NCBI GenBank assembly: GCA_015065165.1
Contig: SVQU01000005.1
Location: forward strand, 1-64,000
DNA from: Oscillospiraceae bacterium
Lineage (GTDB): Bacteria > Bacillota > Clostridia > Oscillospirales > CAG-382
Length of the DNA stretch: 64,000 nucleotides
Direction of reading: 5' to 3'
The notes beneath the pieces are model-generated. The model saw nothing but the letters and a program-made list of their open reading frames with translations, made no database searches and had not been told where the DNA came from. Within the stretch, counting starts at the first letter, position 1. Every line of letters begins with the position of its first letter. Below, in pieces: positions 1-8,112 of the stretch. A program made the translations under genes and the position numbers.

Positions 1-424
1 CCGAGATAAACACGATGATTTTTGAAGAAAAACGAACGTCGCCCTACAAGCGTAGGGCAGTTGAAGTTTTTCTTCAAAGCCCTTGAAAATACAATAAAAT
101 TAATTCCTTATAAAAGAAACAAGCTTCGAAAAAAACATAATGAAGCTTGTTTTTCGTTATAATATTTCTTTCAAGGGCGTAAAGGGCGTGTTTAGCGCGG
201 AGAGTTAAAAGAGATGCTAAAAGACCGAGATAAACACGATGATTTTTGAAGAAAAACGAACGTCGCCCTACAAGCGTAGGGCAGTTGAAGTTTTTCTTCA
301 AAGCCCTTGAAAATACAATAAAATTAATTCCTTATAAAAGAAACAAGCTTCAAAAAAACCATAATGAAGCTTGTTTTTCGTTATAATATTTCTTTCAAGG
401 GCGTAAAGGGCGTGTTTAGCGCGG
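1..424. repeat. Tandem direct repeat, period 224 bp (copy 1 = 1-200, copy 2 = 225-424), each copy with nested inverted repeats; copy 1 may be truncated by the window edge
   Basis: 'ccgagataaacacgatgatttttgaagaaaaacg...cgtgtttagcgcgg' occurs at 1 and again at 225 with only small differences near the aagcttc..gaagctt loop. Confidence 0.9.
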
Positions 425-426
425 TC

Positions 427-897
427 TTACTTATGGTATTTTTTGCCGGTATTAATGGCAAACGCCCTGTAAACCTGCTCGGCAAGCATAACACGGGCTA
501 ACATATGGGGGAAGGTCATTTCCGACATGGAAAGTCTGACGTCGCATTCCTTTTTTAAATTCTCGTCAAGCCCGAAGCTTGAGCCGATTATAAAACAAAT
601 AGGGCGTGATTCTGCTTTGAAAAGGTCGGCAAACTTTGTGCTGGAAAGCTGTTTGCCCTCGATACACATTGCGATTTTAACCGCCTGCTTGGGTATAGCC
701 GCCCTAATGGCGGTTGCCTCTTTCTCCAAGGCTTTTTTAATGAGCTTTTCGGAATCCTCCCCAAAGGCAGATTCTTCTTTTATACAAATTGTTTTGTAAT
801 CGCAAAAGGCTTTAAGACGCTTTATATATTCGTTTTCGGCATCCTTAAAGTATTTTTCCTTAAAATCGCCCACGTGTATAATGGTTACACTTGTCAT
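427..897 (-). CDS. rlmH: 23S rRNA (pseudouridine(1915)-N(3))-methyltransferase RlmH
   Basis: 156 aa; C-terminal 'FIIGSSFGLDENLKKECDVRLSMSEMTFPHMLARVMLAEQVYRAFAINTGKKYHK' is the RlmH SPOUT signature. Confidence 0.95.
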   Translation of the reverse strand: MTSVTIIHVGDFKEKYFKDAENEYIKRLKAFCDYKTICIKEESAFGEDSEKLIKKALEKEATAIRAAIPKQAVKIAMCIEGKQLSSTKFADLFKAESRPICFIIGSSFGLDENLKKECDVRLSMSEMTFPHMLARVMLAEQVYRAFAINTGKKYHK

Positions 898-1478
898 TTT
901 CTGTTCCTCTTAAGATTTTTGCGCTTTCTTACCGAAAAACCGAAATCTCCGATTTTTTTGCCCAAAGCAAAATAATCTCCGTGGGCATAGGCGCAAAGGT
1001 TTGCCTTTTCAAGCATCAAGCGACCTTTGTCGTCAACCAAATTTTCGTCCACCGAAACCGCAAGGATATCTGCAATAAACATATCGTGTGTGCCCAAAGG
1101 GACGATTTGCGAGGTTTTACATTCCAAAACGATAGGACATTCACCAATGCTTGGGCATTTCACCTCGAAGGATTCCTCCTTGGTTAGCTTGCAATCCGCA
1201 AACTTGTCGCACTCTCTGCCCGACTTTACACCGCAATAATCCACGGCTTTAATTATATCGGTGGTGGGAATATTAACACAGAATTCACCCGAATTTTTAA
1301 TTATATCGTAAGAAAACCTTTCGGGGCGCACCGAAATATAAAGCTTGGGCGGGTGAGAAGCCACAATGCCCGTCCAACCGATGGTAATTATGTTTGCGTT
1401 TTCGGTATCTCCGCAGGACACCAAAACCGAGGGTACGGGGGCAAGTAACGTACTGCCCTTCCATTTTTGTTTTGCCAT
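894..1478 (-). CDS. Flavin reductase family protein (FMN-binding)
   Basis: 'PVPSVLVSCGDTENANIITIGWTGIVASHPPKLYISVRPERFSYDIIKNSGEFCVNIPT' typical of the flavoredoxin / flavin reductase-like domain. Confidence 0.88.
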   Translation of the reverse strand: MAKQKWKGSTLLAPVPSVLVSCGDTENANIITIGWTGIVASHPPKLYISVRPERFSYDIIKNSGEFCVNIPTTDIIKAVDYCGVKSGRECDKFADCKLTKEESFEVKCPSIGECPIVLECKTSQIVPLGTHDMFIADILAVSVDENLVDDKGRLMLEKANLCAYAHGDYFALGKKIGDFGFSVRKRKNLKRNRK

Positions 1479-1512
1479 ATAACACCTTAAATATCTGAAA
1501 TTTCTTTGTTTT

Positions 1513-2229
1513 TTATTCCGCGGGGCAATCCTTTATAATTTCGCTTACAATTTCAAAAGCCATTCTTATCCCTGCGGTTGCAGGTACGAAAATTATGCTG
1601 GAGGGAGTTGCTCTGCCCGTAATTTCGTTTCTGCCCTCGATACATTCCTTGGGCGGTTCTTCCGAAAAAACAACCTTCAAAGCCTTAATATCCCTTGCCT
1701 TTAATTCCTTCCGCATAACCCTTGCCAAAGGGTCCCCCGCGGTGGAATAAACGTCCTTTACGGCGATTTTCGAAGGGTCGATACGGTTGCCCGTACCCAT
1801 AGATGATATAATTTCAACCCCTTTTTCCTTGGCGGTGGTAATCAACAATATCTTCGAGGTTACCGTGTCGATACAGTCGGCGATAAAATCGTAATTCGTC
1901 AGGTCGATTTCATCCTTGGTTTCGGCAGAATAGAAAAGGTTTAAAGCCTTTACGTTGCAATTGGGGTTGATATCCTTAATGCGCTCTGCCGAAAGGTCGG
2001 CTTTGGATTTGCCAAGGGTAGAGTTAAGGGCAATAAGCTGGCGGTTTCGGTTGGTTTCCGAGGCAATATCGCCATCCACAACGGTGATACTTCCCACACC
2101 GCACCGAGCCAATGCCTCGGCACACCAAGAGCCAACGCCCCCCACACCGAAAACAATAACCGATGATTTATTAAGTTTTTCTATACCCGATTCTCCCAAA
2201 AGGGGAATCGAACGTTCAAGCAAACTCAT
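1513..2229 (-). CDS. tcdA: tRNA threonylcarbamoyladenosine dehydratase (ThiF/E1-like)
   Basis: 'VIVFGVGGVGSWCAEALARCGVGSITVVDGDIASETNRNRQ' plus length and C-terminus typical of TcdA/CsdL. Confidence 0.93.
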   Translation of the reverse strand: MSLLERSIPLLGESGIEKLNKSSVIVFGVGGVGSWCAEALARCGVGSITVVDGDIASETNRNRQLIALNSTLGKSKADLSAERIKDINPNCNVKALNLFYSAETKDEIDLTNYDFIADCIDTVTSKILLITTAKEKGVEIISSMGTGNRIDPSKIAVKDVYSTAGDPLARVMRKELKARDIKALKVVFSEEPPKECIEGRNEITGRATPSSIIFVPATAGIRMAFEIVSEIIKDCPAE

Positions 2230-2236
2230 AAACTAC

Positions 2237-3958
2237 TCATTTCTCAAAAGGATTAACCGCATCAACCACGGCGGAATAGTATTTTTCATAGGTGATAAAT
2301 CCAAGGGGACTGCCCGAAGGCTTTTTAAGGTTTCTAACCCTTGTATAATCCACCTCTACGTTTCGGCTGCCACGCTTTTCGCTGTAATAGGCGGCAAGCA
2401 TCAGGGCTTCGTTATAATCTCTGTCGGTGGGTTCTTCGTTTCCGTTGGGGGTTAGAATAACGTGAGAACCATGGAAGCCTTTTATATGAAACCAAATTTC
2501 GTTTCTGTCGGCACTGCCTGTTAAACTGTCGTTTTGTTTGTTGTTTCTGCCCACGCGCACCAAAAGTCCGTCGGTGGTGGTGAAGGACAATGGCTTTGCG
2601 GCGGGGGTTTTCTTCTTTTTGCCCTGTGGGTTTTTGTCCGAAAGATATCCGCCCTCGGCAAGCTCGGTTTTAATTTCCGCCAATTCCTGCGGGCTTGCGG
2701 CGCGGTTTATAAAAGAAAGTACGCTTTCTAAATAATCACATTCCGCCAGAGTTTTTTCGATCTGTTGGGCGAGAACAACCGCTGCCCTTTTCATTTTTGC
2801 ATATTTTTTATAATACTTCTGGGCATTTTTCGCAGGTGTCAAAGAAACGTCCAAAGAAACGGTTATCTCTTCTCCCGATTCATAATCCATACCCGTAACA
2901 CTGCTGTCCCCTTGGTGTATGCGGTAAATGTTGGCGGTTATAACGTCCCCGCAAATACGCACCTCATCCATTTTTTCGGTCTCTCTAAGCTCGTCTTGTA
3001 AAAGCACCGATTTTTTTCGTGCGCGGGAAAGATGTGTGTTAACCGTTTTAACTAACTCGTGGGAATACTTCCCGATATTAACTGCTTCTTCCTTTTTTCC
3101 GAAATAATCGGTAAGGAGGGAAGAAAAGCTTTCGAAAGCCGTGGGGGTTACACCATATTGCAAAAGGGGAATAAAGGAATATTCAACCCCGTTGCCATCG
3201 CTGTCAAACACCGCGTTGGGTGAAAATTCTTTATTTTCAAGGGCGTTTTTAAGCCAATTAAACCAAACCAAAAGCTCTTTTGCATTTTCCTCGGTCAAGG
3301 TTGCATCTATATCCCCAAAGGCTCTGAAAGCAAGCTCGCGAGCCACAACGGGGGAAAAACCGAGAAAGCTTTTTAACAAAAAGTCCCTTGCCAAAAGTGG
3401 GGCTTTTTCTGTTGCCAACGCCAAAAAGGCTTTGTCATCCACAGAAAAAACCGAAATTTTGTCCTGCTTTGGGGGAAGTTCATAGGGCATACCCGAAAAT
3501 ATCGCGCGTACCCCCGAGGTGATGTCCGAAACCGAAGAAGCCGAAAGAATCCTTCCGTTTTCCTCGGTGAGTATTATGTTTGAATACTTACCCATCATTT
3601 CGGCATAGATATATTTTCGCTTGATATATCCCATTTCGTCGGCGGCATCAAAGGCGAATTTAATAATTCTTTCGTTTTCAACCCATTCCGCCCCCATAAA
3701 TTTGCCGTTTTGCAAATGCTTGCGGTAAAGCATACAGGTGGGTGTGGGTGTGTCGGGACGCGCCACCGATTCTGCGGTTATTGCCAGAATAGGGCGGGAT
3801 GCCGAGGCGGAAATAACGAAATTTCCCCTTTGTCCGTTGCCGTAAATCTGAAAATAAAAGCAGGTTTGTGAGCTTTGGTGAATCTTTTCAACCCTTGCGC
3901 CTGCCCAACTATTCAATTCCTGTGCCACTGCGGCAGAAAAAAGTCCGTCAAATGCCAT
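2237..3958 (-). CDS. rqcH: NFACT family protein, Rqc2 homolog RqcH (fibronectin-binding-like)
   Basis: N-terminal 'MAFDGLFSAAVAQELN', C-terminal 'NDSLTGSADRNEIWFHIKGFHGSHVIL' and 'DYTRVRNLKKPSGSPLGFITYEKY' typical of NFACT-N/NFACT-R. Confidence 0.93.
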   Translation of the reverse strand: MAFDGLFSAAVAQELNSWAGARVEKIHQSSQTCFYFQIYGNGQRGNFVISASASRPILAITAESVARPDTPTPTCMLYRKHLQNGKFMGAEWVENERIIKFAFDAADEMGYIKRKYIYAEMMGKYSNIILTEENGRILSASSVSDITSGVRAIFSGMPYELPPKQDKISVFSVDDKAFLALATEKAPLLARDFLLKSFLGFSPVVARELAFRAFGDIDATLTEENAKELLVWFNWLKNALENKEFSPNAVFDSDGNGVEYSFIPLLQYGVTPTAFESFSSLLTDYFGKKEEAVNIGKYSHELVKTVNTHLSRARKKSVLLQDELRETEKMDEVRICGDVITANIYRIHQGDSSVTGMDYESGEEITVSLDVSLTPAKNAQKYYKKYAKMKRAAVVLAQQIEKTLAECDYLESVLSFINRAASPQELAEIKTELAEGGYLSDKNPQGKKKKTPAAKPLSFTTTDGLLVRVGRNNKQNDSLTGSADRNEIWFHIKGFHGSHVILTPNGNEEPTDRDYNEALMLAAYYSEKRGSRNVEVDYTRVRNLKKPSGSPLGFITYEKYYSAVVDAVNPFEK

Positions 3959-3975
3959 ATATTCCTCTTGGTGGG

Positions 3976-4737
3976 TTAGATAATTTCCATTTCAGCATCG
4001 GGTTTATAGGTAAAAACAAAGGATTCTATACCCATATTTTCTATCATTTCCTTGAGAACGGGTACAATAACACGCTCTGTGCCGTAATGGGTGGCGCAAA
4101 CAAGATTCAACCCCAATTCTTTACAATCAATCAAATGGTTGTGCATAACCTCGCCGGTCAAAAATGTGTCTGCCCCTGCTTTTATTGCGGCGGCGATTTC
4201 ATCCTTACCGCAACCCGAAACCAAGGCAACACGTCTTACCTTTTTGTAGGAGTGAACTAAGATTAATTCTTCATAAGGAATTTGTATACTGTCTGACACC
4301 TGCTCGGCAAAATCCTTTAAATTGCAGGGTTCGTAATCGCCGATTCTGCCATAGGGTAAAAAGGCGGATACGTTTGTTAATCCTATGGTTTCTGCCAACA
4401 CGTCGTTTACTCCGCCCTCCATACTGTCAAGGCGGGTGTGGTAGGAAAGCACGGCGATGTTGTTCTTTATACATTCAATAACACGTTTTCCAACGCTGTC
4501 ATCGGGTGTAACCCGTCCCAAAGGCTTAAAAACAAGAGGGTGGTGGGTGATAATCACGTTGCAACCCAAATGTATTGCGTTTCGGATAGCATAGGTAGTG
4601 CAATCCAACGTGCACAACACCCTTGTTACCTCTGCGTTAGGGTCGGGAATAATCATTCTGCCATCGTTGTCCCAAGCCTCGGACAATTCGGGCGATATTA
4701 TTTCATCAAGTTTTTTTGCCAATTGTTCAACGGTCAT
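3976..4737 (-). CDS. Nif3-like dinuclear metal center hexameric protein
   Basis: 'LCTLDCTTYAIRNAIHLGCNVIITHHPLVFKPL' and 'GADTFLTGEVMHN' Nif3/YqfO signature. Confidence 0.92.
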   Translation of the reverse strand: MTVEQLAKKLDEIISPELSEAWDNDGRMIIPDPNAEVTRVLCTLDCTTYAIRNAIHLGCNVIITHHPLVFKPLGRVTPDDSVGKRVIECIKNNIAVLSYHTRLDSMEGGVNDVLAETIGLTNVSAFLPYGRIGDYEPCNLKDFAEQVSDSIQIPYEELILVHSYKKVRRVALVSGCGKDEIAAAIKAGADTFLTGEVMHNHLIDCKELGLNLVCATHYGTERVIVPVLKEMIENMGIESFVFTYKPDAEMEII

Positions 4738-4751
4738 AATATACCTCGATA

Positions 4752-4785
4752 TCTACAAAAAACCGCATAAAGCGGTTTTTTGTTT
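4752..4785. terminator. Intrinsic terminator hairpin
   Basis: 'aaaaaaccgcataaagcggtttttt' hairpin with flanking A/T runs. Confidence 0.75.
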
Positions 4786-4799
4786 AGGATATTTGAATC

Positions 4800-5744
4800 T
4801 TACTTGTTTAACATTGCCTTAACGCGCTTAACAATACCTGCGGCGTTAAGCTGATAATGCTCAAGCAACACGCCTGCGGGTGCGCTTGTACCGAAAACGT
4901 CGTTAATGCCAAGCTTGGTAAGCTTTGCGTTGCCGGTTTCGGCAAGAACGCTTGCAACTGCATCGCCAAGACCACCGATAACCGAATGTTCTTCGGCGGT
5001 AAGGATGTTGCCGGTTTTAGCGGCATATTCCTTAATAAGCTTATCGTCAAGGGGTTTAATGGTGTGGATATCGATAACAGCGGCATCAATACCGTCTGCC
5101 GCAAGGGCGGCTCTTGCCTCCATAGCGGCGGCAACCATAATACCTGTTGCAACAATGGTGATATCCTTGCCGTCGGCAAGAACGATACCCTTGCCCAGCT
5201 TAAATTCTCTTTCGCCCTTTTCGTAGAACTGGGGAACTGCATATCTGCCTAAACGCATATAAACGGGGCCGTTGTGGTGGAGAACCTCCTCTAACAAAGC
5301 CTCGGTAGAAGCAGAATCGGCGGGGCAAACAACCGTCATACCGGGGAGAGCACGCATAATTGCGATATCCTCGCAGAACTGGTGGGTTGCGCCGTCTTCA
5401 CCAACGGTGATACCTGCGTGAGAAGCGCAGATTTTAACAGGAAGTCTGGGGTATGCCACAGAGTTTCTGATCTGCTCGAATGCTCTGCCGCAAGCAAACA
5501 TCGCAAAGGATGATGCAAAGGCAGGGGTGCCGGTTGCGGCAATACCTGCGGCAACCGAAATCATATTTTCTTCTGCGATACCGCAGTTAAAGAAACGTTC
5601 GGGGAACTTCTTTGCGAAAACAGCGGTCTGTGTAGAGCCGGAAAGGTCGGCATCAAGCACGTAAAAATCATATTTTTCGCCTAACTCGGTAAGCTTTCTA
5701 CCATAGGCTACTCGGGTTGCTTCTTTTTCAGCCATTTTTAACAT
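4800..5744 (-). CDS. Transketolase family protein, C-terminal (pyrimidine-binding) subunit
   Basis: 314 aa with 'FFNCGIAEENMISVAAGIAATGTPAFASSFAMFACGRAFEQIRNSVAYPRLPVKICASHAGITVGEDGATHQ'; split transketolase. Confidence 0.93.
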   Translation of the reverse strand: MLKMAEKEATRVAYGRKLTELGEKYDFYVLDADLSGSTQTAVFAKKFPERFFNCGIAEENMISVAAGIAATGTPAFASSFAMFACGRAFEQIRNSVAYPRLPVKICASHAGITVGEDGATHQFCEDIAIMRALPGMTVVCPADSASTEALLEEVLHHNGPVYMRLGRYAVPQFYEKGEREFKLGKGIVLADGKDITIVATGIMVAAAMEARAALAADGIDAAVIDIHTIKPLDDKLIKEYAAKTGNILTAEEHSVIGGLGDAVASVLAETGNAKLTKLGINDVFGTSAPAGVLLEHYQLNAAGIVKRVKAMLNK

Positions 5745-6582
5745 CCTCCGCTGCTTTTATCCATGCATCGCGCAATTCTTTTTCGGCGATAGCATATTCA
5801 TCTTCCTTGGGCGCTTTGCCGTGCCAGGAATAGTTGTTTTCCATAAAGGAAACGCCCTTGCCCTTAACCGTCTTGCAGATGATAACCGAGGGCTTGCCGC
5901 TTTTTTTAGCTTCTGCCACTGCGTTGTCGATAGCCTCAAAATCGTGGCCGTCGATAACCTGTGCGAACCAACCGAAAGCACGGAACTTTTCGTCAACGGG
6001 GTGGGGGTTCATAACGTCTTCAACCGCGCCGTCGATCTGATATCCGTTGCAGTCTACAAAAGCAATTATATTGTCAAGCTTATATTGGTTTGCGAACATA
6101 GCCGCCTCCCAAACCTGACCTTCTTCTATTTCGCCGTCGCCCAATGCGGTGTAAACCGTCCAATCATAACCCTTGCGCTTTGCCACAACAGCCATACCGC
6201 AAGCGGTAGAAAAGCCTTGACCCAAAGAGCCTGTGGACATATCAATGCCGGGGATGGTCTTCATATCGGGGTGGCCCTGAAGCATACCGCCCAATTTACG
6301 AAGCATCTTAAGCTCCTCAACGGGGAAATAACCCTTAAGAGCAAGCGCAGAATAGAGCGCGGGACAGCAGTGGCCCTTGGAAAGGACAAATCTGTCGCGG
6401 GACTCCATCGTGGGGTCTGCGGGGTTAACGTTCATTTTGTGAAAATAAAGATAAGTGATAACGTCGGCGATAGACAGAGATCCACCCGGATGTCCGCTTT
6501 TTGCGCCGTAAACCGCCTCGACAGAGAGCATTCTCACCTTGGCGGCTCTTTCTTTCAGCATAAGAAGTGTGTTTCTTTCCAT
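5728..6582 (-). CDS. Transketolase, N-terminal (TPP-binding) subunit
   Basis: 'GHPGGSLSIADVITYLYF', 'SKGHCCPALYSALALKGYFP', 'GDGEIEEGQVWEAAMFANQYKLDNIIAFVDCNGYQIDG'. Confidence 0.93.
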   Translation of the reverse strand: MERNTLLMLKERAAKVRMLSVEAVYGAKSGHPGGSLSIADVITYLYFHKMNVNPADPTMESRDRFVLSKGHCCPALYSALALKGYFPVEELKMLRKLGGMLQGHPDMKTIPGIDMSTGSLGQGFSTACGMAVVAKRKGYDWTVYTALGDGEIEEGQVWEAAMFANQYKLDNIIAFVDCNGYQIDGAVEDVMNPHPVDEKFRAFGWFAQVIDGHDFEAIDNAVAEAKKSGKPSVIICKTVKGKGVSFMENNYSWHGKAPKEDEYAIAEKELRDAWIKAAEDVKNG

Positions 6583-6620
6583 TTTCCTGTTTCCTTTCGG
6601 ATTTAGAATCTTTTGTCTGA

Positions 6621-7532
6621 CTAAAGCCCGGCACGGCGCATCGCATCGCTGAAATACGTTGGTCTTGCCGCTTCAAACGTCAGTGTTTCACCTGTGATGG
6701 GGTGTACAAAAGAGATATATTTCGCGAACAGGCATTGACCGTCAAGCCCAAGCCCGTAACGTGCGTTTCCATATACCGTGTCCCCCGCAACGGGATGACC
6801 GATATGCGACATATGCACCCTTATCTGGTGCGTTCTGCCTGTTTCAAGAGTTAACTCAAGGTGAGTATAAAGCGCGCTTTCGCCCTTTACCTCCCAATGG
6901 GTTGTCGCCTCTTTGGAGTTTTGCAGAGTAACCGCCATTTTCTTTCTGTCGGTTTTGTGTCTGCCGATGGGGGCACAAACCGTGCCCTTTGGTTCTTTTA
7001 AATGTCCGCCCACGATTGCTTCGTATTTTCTCACAAAAGAGTGAACCGCAATCTGCTGGGCAAGACCTTGATGAGCCTCGTCGGTTTTGGCAACAATAAG
7101 CAAACCCGAGGTGTCCTTATCTATACGGTGAACAATTCCCGGTCTGACAACGCCGTTTATAGATGAAAGCCTGCCCTTGCAGTGATAAAGCAAGGCGTTA
7201 ACCAGCGTTCCGTCGGGGTTGCCGGGGGCAGGGTGAACCACCATTCCGCGGGGCTTATCCACCACCAACAGATAATCGTCCTCGTAAACGATATCAATGG
7301 GGATATTCTGGGGCGTTGCTTCAAGCTCCTTGGCTTCGGGAATTTCAATTTCCAAAACCTCGCCCGCCTGAATAAGATATTTCTTTTCCCGAGCCTTTCC
7401 GTTTACAAGCAATTTGCCTTCCGAAATAAGCTCCTGCGCGCGGGCGCGGCTTATTTCAAAGAATTTTGCCGCTGCGGCATCCAGCCTAAGCTTTTCTGCC
7501 ACGTCCTGCTCGGTAACGGTGTAGCTATTCAT
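6621..7532 (-). CDS. rluD: RluA family pseudouridine synthase (RluD-like); start moved to 'MNSYTVTEQ'
   Basis: 'PGIVHRIDKDTSGLLIVAKTDEAH' catalytic motif and N-terminal S4 domain. The longer ORF start (7616) would run well into lspA, so Met29 is preferred. Confidence 0.88.
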   Translation of the reverse strand: MNSYTVTEQDVAEKLRLDAAAAKFFEISRARAQELISEGKLLVNGKAREKKYLIQAGEVLEIEIPEAKELEATPQNIPIDIVYEDDYLLVVDKPRGMVVHPAPGNPDGTLVNALLYHCKGRLSSINGVVRPGIVHRIDKDTSGLLIVAKTDEAHQGLAQQIAVHSFVRKYEAIVGGHLKEPKGTVCAPIGRHKTDRKKMAVTLQNSKEATTHWEVKGESALYTHLELTLETGRTHQIRVHMSHIGHPVAGDTVYGNARYGLGLDGQCLFAKYISFVHPITGETLTFEAARPTYFSDAMRRAGL

Positions 7533-8112
7533 TCTCGCCCTTTTCCTCGGTGTTTTCTTGGGTGGTTTCGGCTTCTTCAATTTCTTCGCCTTGGGGTTCG
7601 GCGTTTTCCGCGCCAATCAAGGCCTCGTTTGCCGCCTTTTCCTCGGCAAGACGCTTTTCCACCTTGCTGTCGTAAAACAATACGTAAATTATCAACAACA
7701 CTGCGCCCACCGAAATAAAGCAATCGGCAATATTAAAGGTGGGGAAGTCGATAAATTCCGTGTGAAGAAAATCCACCACGTATTGAAGGCGAATTCGGTC
7801 TATCATATTACCGATACCGCCGCCCAATACCATAGCAAGGGAAATATTCATAAGCATATGGCGGTGGTAATTCTTGGCAAGAACAAATACCACCAAGCCC
7901 ATAGCCAACAGAGAAACCGTAATTAACACAACCCGTTCCGAGCCGCCGCCGTCAAGAATACTCCAACCGCCGCCGGTGTTTCGGGTGTGGTAAAAGCTCA
8001 TAAACCCTTTTATAAAGGGGATTTTATCGTGAAGCTCAATGTTTTGAACAACGATGTATTTGGTGATTTGGTCTGCAATTATGGCGAAAATCGCAATAAT
8101 TGCGGCTAACAT
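7525..8112 (-). CDS. lspA: Signal peptidase II (lipoprotein signal peptidase), acidic C-terminal extension
   Basis: 'NTGGGWSILDGG', 'GGIGNMIDRIRLQYVVDFLHTEFIDFPTFNIADCFISVGAVLL' signature. Confidence 0.94.
   Translation of the reverse strand: MLAAIIAIFAIIADQITKYIVVQNIELHDKIPFIKGFMSFYHTRNTGGGWSILDGGGSERVVLITVSLLAMGLVVFVLAKNYHRHMLMNISLAMVLGGGIGNMIDRIRLQYVVDFLHTEFIDFPTFNIADCFISVGAVLLIIYVLFYDSKVEKRLAEEKAANEALIGAENAEPQGEEIEEAETTQENTEEKGENE

Noticed and set aside
74-301. 75-aa minus-strand ORF in the left-edge repeat
   Set aside because: Lies across the tandem repeat junction and its hairpins; no coding signature.
7533-7616. Extended N-terminus 'MARKTPNPKAKKLKKPKPPKKTPRKRAR' for the RluD-like protein
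   Set aside because: Overlaps the lspA 3' end, whose acidic tail generates a basic antiphase reading; the Met29 start fits the 8-nt overlap pattern.
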